This document shows positions 1-7,374 of a stretch of DNA of 41,502 bases, in pieces. The stretch is from Ideonella sp. B508-1 (lineage in GTDB: Bacteria; Pseudomonadota; Gammaproteobacteria; Burkholderiales; Burkholderiaceae_C). How positions within the stretch are numbered: position 1 is the stretch's first letter; every line of letters begins with the position of its first letter. The stretch is taken from NCBI RefSeq assembly GCF_000333615.1, contig NZ_BADL01000323.1, positions 1-41,502 of the forward strand, given 5' to 3'. The translations under genes were made by a program, and so were the position numbers. The notes beneath the pieces are model-generated. The model was given only the letters and a program-made list of their open reading frames with translations, made no database searches and was not told the origin of the DNA.

Positions 1-472
1 TATTTTTCACCTCTTCCATCACCGCGTAGGTGCGGGTTTCGCGCACCCCGGGCAGGGTCCAGATGACATCGCCGACAAAGGTGCGGTAGGCCGCCATGTC
101 GGACACCCGGGTCTTCAAAAGGTAGTCGAAGCCGCCGGCCACCAGATGGCATTCCAGGATTTCCGGGCGCACCTGCACCGCGGCCCGGAAGGCGTCCATC
201 ACGTCGTGCACGGTGCGGTCCAGCAGCACCTCCACGAAGACCATCAGCCCGGCGCCCAGCTTGGTCGGATTCAGGCGGGCTTCGTAGCCGAGGATGTAGC
301 CCTCCCGCGTCAGGCGCTTGACCCGCTCCAGCACCGCTGTGGGCGACAGGTGCACCTCCTCGGCCAGCTTGAGGTTGCTGATGCGGCCGTCGCCCTGCAG
401 CACACGCAGGATGCGCAGGTCGATCTTGTCCAGCTCTCTGTCTTGCTCGTTTGTCTCTGACACGGGCTTCAT
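1..472 (-). CDS. Lrp/AsnC-family regulator, likely of putA (C-terminus cut by window edge)
   Basis: Reading leftwards from the ATG at 470-472, 157 codons are visible and the frame is still open at base 1. Since Lrp proteins are usually 150-165 residues, only the tail is missing. The protein starts MKPVSETNEQDRELDKIDLR. It shows the AsnC-type helix-turn-helix (DLRILRVLQGDGRIS, then recognition helix SPTAVLERVKRL) and the RAM ligand-binding domain, with the typical GGFDYLLK near the middle. The gene is divergent from putA with 95 bp between the starts. In alphaproteobacteria and others a divergent Lrp-type PutR activates putA in response to proline. I infer the same role here; the ligand cannot be read from the sequence. 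Confidence 0.9.
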   Translation of the reverse strand, partial: MKPVSETNEQDRELDKIDLRILRVLQGDGRISNLKLAEEVHLSPTAVLERVKRLTREGYILGYEARLNPTKLGAGLMVFVEVLLDRTVHDVMDAFRAAVQVRPEILECHLVAGGFDYLLKTRVSDMAAYRTFVGDVIWTLPGVRETRTYAVMEEVKN

Positions 473-567
473 GCCTTCAAAAACTCCAGCGAAACTTAAA
501 AACTCCGAATCTTTGTCGTGAATTGTCGCTTTAAGCTGTGCACTTATCCAGTTGGGTTTCTACTGCC
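473..567. promoter_or_regulatory. Divergent lrp-putA control region
   Basis: This 95-bp gap is AT-rich compared with its flanks and must carry both promoters. It contains a direct repeat TTGTCG-TGAA-TTGTCG near 513-528, a candidate Lrp or polymerase contact. No convincing -35/-10 pair stands out, so assignment as a regulatory region rests on divergent gene layout and base composition. Confidence 0.5.
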
Positions 568-3500
568 ATGCACACCGCCGCCGACCTTCACCTGCCGCCG
601 CAGCAACAGCGCTTGCCATTTCCGTACCAGCCCGAGACCCAGGCCCTGGCGGCCGCACGGGCCCGGCTGGGCGAAGGCCTGGACTGGTCGGCGGTCGTGG
701 CCGTGGCCACGCCCTGGGTCGAGGCCGTCCGGGCCCACCCGGCGCCCTTCTGGGCCATGGAGTCGTTGCTGCGCGAGTACCCCATCTCCCGCCCCGAGGG
801 GCTGGCCCTGATGCGCCTGGCCGAGGCCCTGCTGCGGGTGCCCGACGTGGAGACGGCGGTGGCGCTGACGGCCGACCAACTGGGCCGGGCCGACTTCAGC
901 GCCAACGATGGCAGCGGCGGCATGCTCGCCGGCCTGTCGGCCACCGCGCTGGCCATGTCGCAGAAGTTCCTGCCCGAGGCGGGCGAATCCGGCGGTCTGC
1001 TGACCCGGCTGGGCGCCCGCGGCGTGGTGGCGGCCACGGTGCGTGCCATCCAGCTGCTGGGTCGGCAGTTCGTGCTGGGCCGCTCCATCGACGAAGCCCA
1101 GGGCGAAGCCGACAAACAGCGCAAGGCCCAGCCGCAGCTGCGCTTTTCCTACGACATGCTGGGCGAGGGCGCCCGCACCGAGGCCGATGCCGAGCGCTAC
1201 CAGGCCAGCTATCTGAACGCGATCGCCGCCATCGCCCGGCGCCAGGGCGACGCCGCGGTGGGGCCGGAAGGCCGTGACGGCATCTCCATCAAGCTCTCCG
1301 CGCTCTTCTCCCGCTACGAGGACGCCCAGCGCGAGCGCGTGCATGCCGAGCTGCTGCCGCGGGTCTGGGCCCTCATCGAGCAGGCCGCCGCGGCCGACAT
1401 GAACCTCACCATCGACGCCGAGGAGGTGGACCGGCTGGAACTCTCGCTGGAGCTGCTGGACGCCCTGGCCGGTCGCATCGCCGCGGCCCTGCCGCACTGG
1501 CGCGGTTTCGGCCTGGCGATGCAGGCCTACCAGAGCCGCGCGCTGTCGGTGGTGGAGGCGGTGGCCGCCATCGCCCGCCGCCACGGGCTGCGCTTCATGG
1601 TGCGCCTGGTCAAGGGCGCCTACTGGGACGGCGAGGTCAAGCGCGCCCAGGAGCTGGGCCTGCCGGCCTACCCGGTCTTCACCCGCAAGCCGCACACCGA
1701 TGTGAACTACCTGGCCTGCGCCCGCGCCCTGCTGGCCCACCGCGATGTCATCTTCCCGCAGTTCGCCGGCCACAACGCCGGCACCATCGCCGCCCTGCTG
1801 CAGATGGCCGAGAAGGCCGGCGCGGTGCCCGGGCAGGACTTCGAGCTGCAGCGCCTGCACGGCATGGGCGATGGCGTGTTCCGCGAGGTGCTGAAGGATC
1901 CGCGCGTGTCCTGCCGCGTCTACGCCCCGGTGGGCGAGCACCGCGACCTGCTGGCCTACCTGGTGCGCCGCCTGCTGGAGAACGGCGCCAACTCCTCCTT
2001 CGTCCACCAGCTGGCCGACCCCGGCGTGGCCCCGGCCGAGCTGCTGCGCTCGCCGCTGCTGGAGGCGCACGACGGTGCCGGCCCGGCCGAGGGCCTGCCG
2101 CTGCCGTGCGCGCTGTATGGCGCCGAGCGGCCCAACTCGGCGGGCGCCGACCCCACCTGCCTGCAAAGCCGCCAGCCCCTGGCGGCCGCCATCGCCACGA
2201 CCCGGGTGGACCCCGTGCCGCTGGCCAGCCAGGCCGACGTGGCCGACGCCATGCAGCGCCTGGCCCAGGGCGGAGCCGACTGGAACCACCGTCCGGTGGA
2301 CGAGCGCGCGGCCGTGCTGCGCCGCGCCGCTGACGCGCTGGAGGCCCGCCTGCCCGAGTTCTGCGGCCTGCTGGTGAAGGAGGCGCACAAGACCCTGGGT
2401 GACGCCATCTCCGAGGTGCGCGAGGCGGTGGACTTCTGCCGCTACTACGCCCAGCAGGCCCAGGCGCGGCTGCAGCCGCAGGAGTTGCCCGGCCCCACCG
2501 GCGAGCGCAACACCCTGCGCCTGCACGGCCGCGGCGTCTTCGTCTGCATCAGCCCCTGGAACTTCCCGCTGGCCATCTTCACCGGCCAGGTGGTGGCCGC
2601 GCTGGTGGCCGGCAATGCGGTGGCCGCCAAGCCGGCCGAACAGACCCCCGCGGTGGCCGCCCGCATGGTGGCCCTGCTGCACGAGGCCGGCGTGCCGGCC
2701 GATGCGCTGGTGCTGCTGCACGGCCCGGGCGAGACGACCGGCGCCGCGCTGGTGGCCCACCCGGCCACGGCCGGCGTGTGCTTCACCGGCTCCACCGCGG
2801 TGGCCCGCATCATCAACCGCACGCTGGCCGCCAAGGACGGCCCCATCGTGCCGCTGATCGCCGAGACCGGCGGCCTCAATGCCATGGTGGTGGATTCCAC
2901 CGCCCTGCCCGAGCAGGTGGTCGATGCGGTGGTGCAAAGCGCCTTCCGCTCGGCCGGCCAGCGCTGCTCGGCCCTGCGCCTGCTGTGCCTGCACGAGGGC
3001 GTGGCCGACGGCATCCTGGCCATGCTGCGCGGCGCCATGCTGGAACTGCGCCTGGGCGACCCGGCCGACTGGGCCACCGATGTCGGCCCGGTGATCGACG
3101 ACGAGGCCTTCCAGAACCTGCAGACCCAGATCGCCCGCCTGCGCCGCGAAGCCACGCTGATCGGCGAGACGCCGCTGCCGGCCGGGGTCGCCGTGCCGCG
3201 CCTGGTCGCACCGGTGGCCTTCGAACTCGCCAGCGTGGGCCAGCTGCAGCAGGAGCTGTTCGGCCCGGTGCTGCACGTGGTGCGCTGGTCGGGCGACCCG
3301 GCCGCGCTGGTGGCCCAGATCAACGCCCTGGGCTACGGCCTGACCTTCGGCCTGCAGACCCGCATCGACAGCCGGGCCGAACGCCTGGCCGCGCAGGCCC
3401 GCATCGGCAACGTCTACGTCAACCGCAACATGATCGGCGCGGTGGTGGGCGTGCAGCCTTTCGGCGGCGAGGGCCTGTCGGGCACCGGCCCCAAGGCCGG

Positions 3501-3600
3501 CGGGCCGCATTACCTCTACCGCTTCTGCGCCGAGCAGTGCGTGAGCATCAACACCGCGGCGGCCGGCGGCAACGCGGCGCTGCTGGCCGGCGGGCACTGA
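568..3600 (+). CDS. putA: Bifunctional proline dehydrogenase / glutamate-semialdehyde dehydrogenase PutA
   Basis: Oxidises proline to pyrroline-5-carboxylate with FAD (PRODH domain, roughly residues 40-480), then to glutamate with NAD+ (ALDH domain, roughly 530-990). Visible PRODH marks include MVRLVKGAYWDGE and the RLHGMGDGVF region. ALDH marks include SPWNFPLAIFTGQ, the catalytic-Glu segment IAETGGLNAM and catalytic Cys800 in SAGQRCSALR. At 1010 residues it is the short PutA class: it lacks the ribbon-helix-helix DNA-binding domain of the E. coli protein, so it cannot autorepress in that way. This fits control by the divergent Lrp-type regulator. ATG 568 is chosen over in-frame GTG 538, which would add ten residues before MHTAADLHLPPQ. 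The gene appears monocistronic, ending at a strong terminator. Confidence 0.97.
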   Translation: MHTAADLHLPPQQQRLPFPYQPETQALAAARARLGEGLDWSAVVAVATPWVEAVRAHPAPFWAMESLLREYPISRPEGLALMRLAEALLRVPDVETAVALTADQLGRADFSANDGSGGMLAGLSATALAMSQKFLPEAGESGGLLTRLGARGVVAATVRAIQLLGRQFVLGRSIDEAQGEADKQRKAQPQLRFSYDMLGEGARTEADAERYQASYLNAIAAIARRQGDAAVGPEGRDGISIKLSALFSRYEDAQRERVHAELLPRVWALIEQAAAADMNLTIDAEEVDRLELSLELLDALAGRIAAALPHWRGFGLAMQAYQSRALSVVEAVAAIARRHGLRFMVRLVKGAYWDGEVKRAQELGLPAYPVFTRKPHTDVNYLACARALLAHRDVIFPQFAGHNAGTIAALLQMAEKAGAVPGQDFELQRLHGMGDGVFREVLKDPRVSCRVYAPVGEHRDLLAYLVRRLLENGANSSFVHQLADPGVAPAELLRSPLLEAHDGAGPAEGLPLPCALYGAERPNSAGADPTCLQSRQPLAAAIATTRVDPVPLASQADVADAMQRLAQGGADWNHRPVDERAAVLRRAADALEARLPEFCGLLVKEAHKTLGDAISEVREAVDFCRYYAQQAQARLQPQELPGPTGERNTLRLHGRGVFVCISPWNFPLAIFTGQVVAALVAGNAVAAKPAEQTPAVAARMVALLHEAGVPADALVLLHGPGETTGAALVAHPATAGVCFTGSTAVARIINRTLAAKDGPIVPLIAETGGLNAMVVDSTALPEQVVDAVVQSAFRSAGQRCSALRLLCLHEGVADGILAMLRGAMLELRLGDPADWATDVGPVIDDEAFQNLQTQIARLRREATLIGETPLPAGVAVPRLVAPVAFELASVGQLQQELFGPVLHVVRWSGDPAALVAQINALGYGLTFGLQTRIDSRAERLAAQARIGNVYVNRNMIGAVVGVQPFGGEGLSGTGPKAGGPHYLYRFCAEQCVSINTAAAGGNAALLAGGH

Positions 3601-3627
3601 GCCCGCGCCCCGCGCCGCTCCTGGCAC

Positions 3628-3651
3628 AGGCCGCCTTCGGGCGGCCTTTTT
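3628..3651 (+). terminator. Rho-independent terminator of putA
   Basis: A perfect 8-bp stem AGGCCGCC / GGCGGCCT closed by a UUCG tetraloop is followed by a T run (TTTTT), starting 28 bp after the putA stop codon. Confidence 0.9.
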
Positions 3652-3781
3652 CATTCCAGGGCCTTTCTTAAGGTTTCTGAAGACCCACGGCGCTACAAAC
3701 TGTTGCTCAATAAATGTGCGATATGCACATTAACAATTTACATTGGACCCCATCGTTGACACGCCAGGGAGGGCGCAGGAG

Positions 3782-4093
3782 ATGGTCGATGCAGTGGCTG
3801 CTGGCCTCGCGCTGGGCGCCGCCCCGGTGCTGGAGGAGACCGTCTTCCGGGCCGGGCTGCAGGACGCGCTGCTGCGCCGTGGTGCCTCGGGGGCTGTGAG
3901 CGTCCTGCTCACGGCCGGGGCTTTCGCCCTCGCCCATGCGCTGTGGCGGCCCGGCCCCTGGGCCTGGGCCACCGCCCTGCCGGCGCTGCTGTTGGGCGGG
4001 GTCTACCTGCGTACCCGCCGCCTCTGGCCCTGCATCGCCCTGCATGCGCTGTTCAACGCCCTCTGGTGGGGCCTGCTGCGCCCCCTGGTCTGA
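3782..4093 (+). CDS. Small CPBP-family glutamic intramembrane protease, MrtJ-like
   Basis: A 103-residue membrane protein consisting almost only of the CPBP (Abi) protease core. Its three motifs are present: EETVFR (Glu18, Glu19, Arg23), FALAHALW (His52) and HALFNALW (His88, Asn92), carried on hydrophobic helices. ATG 3782 is preferred because GGAGG lies 9 bases upstream. A TTG at 3743 would add 13 residues, and an in-frame TAA at 3731 rules out anything longer. The next gene encodes a protein with a Gly-Cys plus transmembrane plus Arg C-terminal tail. Dedicated CPBP proteases (MrtX, MrtJ and relatives) sit beside single substrates with such sorting tails, so I infer this enzyme cleaves that tail. 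The family core is clear; the MrtJ assignment is inferred from the pairing. Confidence 0.75.
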   Translation: MVDAVAAGLALGAAPVLEETVFRAGLQDALLRRGASGAVSVLLTAGAFALAHALWRPGPWAWATALPALLLGGVYLRTRRLWPCIALHALFNALWWGLLRPLV

Positions 4094-4109
4094 TTGTTCA
4101 GGAGCCGAG

Positions 4110-5420
4110 ATGACACCTTTCCCTTCCCCCTGCCCTTCGCCGGCCCGCCGCGTTCGACGCGCGGGCGCCCTGGTGGGGCTCACCGTGCTGGCCCCGGTGC
4201 CGGCCGCCTGGGCCCAGGACGCGACCCACGGCCAGGCCCTCTACCAGCAGGTCATCGTCACCGGCAACCCCACCTGCGCGGCCTCGGCCTGCCACGGCAG
4301 CGCCCCCAGCCGCAACCAGAACAAGATCGCCAACGGCGCCAGCGCCTACACCATCGCCACCGGCATCTCCGGCGTCAGCCAGATGCGCTTTCTGCAGGGC
4401 AAGCTCACCCAGTCGGACCTGAACGACCTGGCGGCCTACATCGCCGGCCAGACCGGCCGCACCCCGACCTACTACCCGGTGTCCAGTGCGCCGGCCGTGA
4501 GCCTGTCCACCACCAGCGTCGGCTTCGGTTCGGTGACCCTGGGCCTGACCGCCACCCAGACGGTGACGCTGACCAACAGCGGCAATGCCGCCCTCAGCGT
4601 CGGCGCGCTCAGCAGCAGCCAGTCGGCCTTCACCGCCGGCAGCAACTGCCCGGCCAGCCTGGCCGCCGGCGCCAACTGCGCGCTCAGCCTGAGCTTCACG
4701 CCGGCCCTGGCCGGCTCGTACAGCGGCACGGTCACTCTGCAGACCAATGCCTCCAATTCCCCGCACACCCTCACCGTCAGCGGCACCGGGGCTTCGGCCG
4801 CCCTGGCCCAACTGGGCTGGCAAGGGGGGGTGAGCACCCTGGGCTTTGCCGACACCACCGTCGGTCAGACGGCGGCCGGCCAGACCCTCACCCTGGTCAA
4901 CACCGGCAACGCCTCCGCCACCCTCACCGCGGTGCTGCTCGCCGGCAGCCAGGCGGCCGACTTCACCCTGGCGGGCAGCTGTGCCAGCGGGGTGAGCCTG
5001 GCCCCGGGCGCCACCTGCACCGTCACGGTGGGCTTCCAGCCCTCGGTCAGCGGGGCCCGCACCGCCAGCCTGCAGCTCACCACCAGCGATGCCACCAACC
5101 CGCCCAATGTGAGCCTGACCGGCACCGGCGTTGCCAGCCCGTCGCCAGCGCCCGCCCCGGCGCCTTCTCCGGCACCCAGTCCGGCACCGACCCCCGCACC
5201 GACGCCGGCCCCCACGCCTGCGCCCAGCCCCGCCCCGGCGCCCGCGCCCAGTCCGGCACCCGCCCCGGGCACGGACACCAATGCCGGCGGTGGCGGTTGC
5301 AGCATCGGCCGCCCCGACACCCCGCTTGACCCCGTCTGGCCCGCCCTACTGGCGCTGTCCGCCGGGGTGCTGTACCAACGCCGCCGTTCCACAGGAGACC
5401 GCACCGATGACACGCCCTGA
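4110..5420 (+). CDS. Surface cytochrome c / choice-of-anchor D protein with JDVT-CTERM-like sorting signal
   Basis: A 436-residue exported protein. In order: a signal peptide (cleavage near AWA-QD, residue 35); a small cytochrome c domain (about 38-112) with an unusual CX4CH heme motif, CAASACH (Cys56, Cys61, His62), and Met92 as likely sixth ligand; two Ig-like choice-of-anchor D domains (about 125-230 and 232-342), each ending in SGTG or TGTG; a Pro/Ala/Ser/Thr linker (about 343-388). The tail has GGGGC (Cys397), a short hydrophobic stretch WPALLALSAGVLY and an RRR cluster, so it looks like a processed C-terminal sorting signal. ATG 4110 has AGGAG 5 bases upstream. It lies 16 bp after the protease gene that probably processes it. 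Its stop overlaps tlpA by 14 bp. It likely delivers electrons at the cell surface; partner unknown. Confidence 0.78.
   Translation: MTPFPSPCPSPARRVRRAGALVGLTVLAPVPAAWAQDATHGQALYQQVIVTGNPTCAASACHGSAPSRNQNKIANGASAYTIATGISGVSQMRFLQGKLTQSDLNDLAAYIAGQTGRTPTYYPVSSAPAVSLSTTSVGFGSVTLGLTATQTVTLTNSGNAALSVGALSSSQSAFTAGSNCPASLAAGANCALSLSFTPALAGSYSGTVTLQTNASNSPHTLTVSGTGASAALAQLGWQGGVSTLGFADTTVGQTAAGQTLTLVNTGNASATLTAVLLAGSQAADFTLAGSCASGVSLAPGATCTVTVGFQPSVSGARTASLQLTTSDATNPPNVSLTGTGVASPSPAPAPAPSPAPSPAPTPAPTPAPTPAPSPAPAPAPSPAPAPGTDTNAGGGGCSIGRPDTPLDPVWPALLALSAGVLYQRRRSTGDRTDDTP
5141..5272 (+). repeat. Low-complexity Pro-rich linker repeat
   Basis: Imperfect tandem repeats of 6 to 12 bp encode an alternating Pro-Ala with Ser or Thr linker between the Ig-like domains and the C-terminal sorting tail. 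Such spacers commonly lift a domain away from a membrane. The tract could vary in length between strains. Confidence 0.6.
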
Positions 5421-6000
5421 TCTCTTCCCGACGACCGGCCCCGACCAGGGCCGCCGCCGCCAACTGGCCGGTGGACTGAGCCTGGGCCTGGCCGCCCTGT
5501 CCCTGCCCTGGCTGGGCCTGAGCCCGGCACGCGCGGCCGAGGGCGGCGAGGCCACGGGCCCCGCCCCCGACTTCGACCTCGCCGGCCCCGCCGGTCGCGT
5601 CCAGCTCTCCGCCCTGCGCGGCAAGGTCGTCTACCTGGACTTCTGGGCCTCCTGGTGCGGCCCCTGCCGCCAGTCCTTTCCCTGGATGAACGAGATCCAG
5701 GCCAAGCTGGGGCCGCGCGGCCTGCAGGTGGTGGGCGTCAATGTGGACGCCCGCACGCCGGACGCCGAGCGCTTCCTGGCCGAGGTGCCGGCCCACTTCA
5801 CCGTGGCCTTCGATCCCAAGGGCGAGACGCCCCGGCGCTACGCCATCAAGGGCATGCCCACCAGCGTGCTGATCGGCGCCGACGGCCGCATCCGCTTCGT
5901 GCACAGCGGCTTCCGCCCCGAAGACCGCGCCGCGCTGGAGGCCCAGCTGCAGCAGGCGCTGGCGCAGGCCGAGCCCCTGCGTCGGGGAGTCCTGGCATGA
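5407..6000 (+). CDS. TlpA-family thioredoxin-fold disulfide reductase
   Basis: A 197-residue exported thioredoxin-fold protein. An N-terminal RRRQL followed by a hydrophobic run and SPARA looks like a signal peptide with a twin-arginine flavour. The mature part has the TlpA/ResA order: FWASWCGPCRQ with the redox pair Cys84/Cys87, then the cis-Pro loop GMPTSVLI. Such periplasmic proteins reduce specific disulfides, often in apocytochromes or redox proteins. It is translated from an ATG inside the end of the cytochrome gene, and its stop overlaps the DUF4266 start (ATGA). Plausible clients are the CX4CH cytochrome and the Cys-tailed DUF4266 lipoprotein; the DsbD encoded downstream could recharge it. 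Confidence 0.88.
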   Translation: MTRPDLFPTTGPDQGRRRQLAGGLSLGLAALSLPWLGLSPARAAEGGEATGPAPDFDLAGPAGRVQLSALRGKVVYLDFWASWCGPCRQSFPWMNEIQAKLGPRGLQVVGVNVDARTPDAERFLAEVPAHFTVAFDPKGETPRRYAIKGMPTSVLIGADGRIRFVHSGFRPEDRAALEAQLQQALAQAEPLRRGVLA

Positions 6001-6236
6001 AGGAACTCCACTCTGTCGTGCCCATCCGCCGCCTGGCCGGCCTGGGCCTGCTGGCACTGGGCCTGCTGACGGGCTGCGCCGGCCCGCAACCCTGGGAAAA
6101 GGGCGACCTCGCGCGCCCGGAGATGCGCCTGGACCGCGATCCGCTGGAGGCCCGCTTTGCCGGCCACGTGACCGCCAGCAAGGAAGCCTCGTCGGGTGGC
6201 GAAGGCGTGGGAGGAGGTGGCTGTGGCTGCAACTGA
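5997..6236 (+). CDS. DUF4266 small lipoprotein ending in GGGGCGCN
   Basis: A 79-residue protein with a lipoprotein signal (lipobox LLTGC, Cys27), so the mature form is a lipid-anchored peptide of about 53 residues. It contains the DUF4266 pattern: a WEKGDLARPEM segment, then GHVTASKEASSGG, ending in a Gly-rich tail with Cys76 and Cys78. No function is established for the family to my knowledge. Its constant company here (TlpA, DUF3570, ApbE, DsbD) suggests that the two terminal cysteines are redox-active, bind a metal, or are otherwise modified. The start is fused to the tlpA stop in an ATGA overlap. The codons of its Gly tail contain the ribosome-binding site of the next gene. Confidence 0.85.
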   Translation: MKELHSVVPIRRLAGLGLLALGLLTGCAGPQPWEKGDLARPEMRLDRDPLEARFAGHVTASKEASSGGEGVGGGGCGCN

Positions 6237-7374
6237 GGACCGCAAGACCGCGTCCGGCTGGGGCCTGATCGCCCTGGCCGCCTGCGCGCTGCCCGGGGTC
6301 ATGCCCGCCGTGCTGCCCGCCACGGCCCAGGCCGAGGAGGCCCCCGAGCAGGGCGTGGTGGCACTCAAGTACTCCAGCTACGAGGACCACCAGCCGGGGC
6401 TCAAGCGCCTGAGCGTGAAATCGCCCTCGGCCTACCTGATGGCCCCGATCGGCCGCGAGTGGTCGGTCGAGGGCTCGGTCACGCACGACGACGTCTCGGG
6501 CGCCTCGCCGCGCTACTACACCGACGTCACCGGGGCCAGCCGCATGCACGACGACCGCAAGGCCGGCGACCTGCGCCTGACCCGCTACTTCGAGCGCAGC
6601 ACGCTGAGCGTGGGGGCCTCGCATTCGGACGAGCACGACTACGTCTCCAACGCCCTCTCGCTGGCCGGCACCGTGGCCAGCGAGGACCACAACACCACCT
6701 GGAACTGGGGCGTGGGCGCGGCGCACGACCGCATCAACCCGGTCAACGACCTGGTGGACAACGAGACCCGCCGCACCACCGAATGGCTGCTGGGCATCAC
6801 CCAGGCCCTGACGCCGCAGGACATCGTCCAGGCCAACCTGACGCTCACGCGCGGCCGCGGCTACTTCAGCGACCCCTACAAGCTGTTCGACGCCCGGCCC
6901 CGCCAGCGCAATGCCACCATCGCCCTGGTGCGATGGAACCACTGGTGGTCCGACCTGGGCGTGGCCACCAAGCTGAGCTACCGCTTCTACGACGACAGCT
7001 TCGGCATCCGCTCCCACACGGTGGAACTGGCGGCCGACAAGCGCCTGTCCGACACGCTGGTGCTCACGCCCTCGCTGCGCTACTACACCCAGCGTGCCGC
7101 GTCCTTCTACTACGACCCGGTGTCCGACCCCAACGTCTACCCGGCGCCCTATGGCACGCCCACCTACAGCAGCACCGACCAGCGCATGTCGGCCTTCGGC
7201 GCCCTGGGCCTGGGCCTGAAGCTGGCCTGGCAGTTCGAGCCCGACTGGACGCTGGATGTGAAGGGCGAGCAGTACGAGCAGCGCAGCGACTGGCGCCTGG
7301 GCGGGCATGGCTCGCCCGGTGTCGACCCCCTGACGGCCACGCAATGGCAACTCGGGCTGGCGCGGCGCTTCTGA
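6223..7374 (+). CDS. DUF3570 outer-membrane beta-barrel protein
   Basis: About 383 residues with a signal peptide (hydrophobic run ending near ATAQAEE), then alternating amphipathic strands rich in Tyr, Trp and Arg, ending in ...LGLARRF. The terminal Phe is the usual mark of a protein inserted by the Bam complex. The pattern matches DUF3570, a predicted barrel family of unknown function that travels with DUF4266 and ApbE genes. GTG 6223 is chosen because GGAGGAGG lies about 6 bases upstream. GTG 6196 would extend it by nine residues without a better site. The start lies 14 bp inside the DUF4266 gene, and the end overlaps the apbE start. It may be a conduit or scaffold for the other envelope proteins of the cluster; that is inference. 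Confidence 0.85.
   Translation: MAATEDRKTASGWGLIALAACALPGVMPAVLPATAQAEEAPEQGVVALKYSSYEDHQPGLKRLSVKSPSAYLMAPIGREWSVEGSVTHDDVSGASPRYYTDVTGASRMHDDRKAGDLRLTRYFERSTLSVGASHSDEHDYVSNALSLAGTVASEDHNTTWNWGVGAAHDRINPVNDLVDNETRRTTEWLLGITQALTPQDIVQANLTLTRGRGYFSDPYKLFDARPRQRNATIALVRWNHWWSDLGVATKLSYRFYDDSFGIRSHTVELAADKRLSDTLVLTPSLRYYTQRAASFYYDPVSDPNVYPAPYGTPTYSSTDQRMSAFGALGLGLKLAWQFEPDWTLDVKGEQYEQRSDWRLGGHGSPGVDPLTATQWQLGLARRF

Noticed and set aside
544-3654. A 1036-codon open frame antisense to putA, and similar long frames opposite dsbD, selD/mnmH, nfrB and nfrA
   Set aside because: They are Arg/Gly/His/Gln-rich shadow frames produced by high-GC codon bias; the sense strand encodes well-recognised families.
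4770-4800. SGTGAS in the cytochrome protein as an ApbE flavinylation site
   Set aside because: SGTG is the normal end of choice-of-anchor D domains and recurs as TGTG at the second domain; the preceding Asp of the flavinylation motif is missing.
5141-5272. A CRISPR-like or satellite repeat
   Set aside because: It is an in-frame Pro-rich coding repeat with imperfect short units and no spacers.
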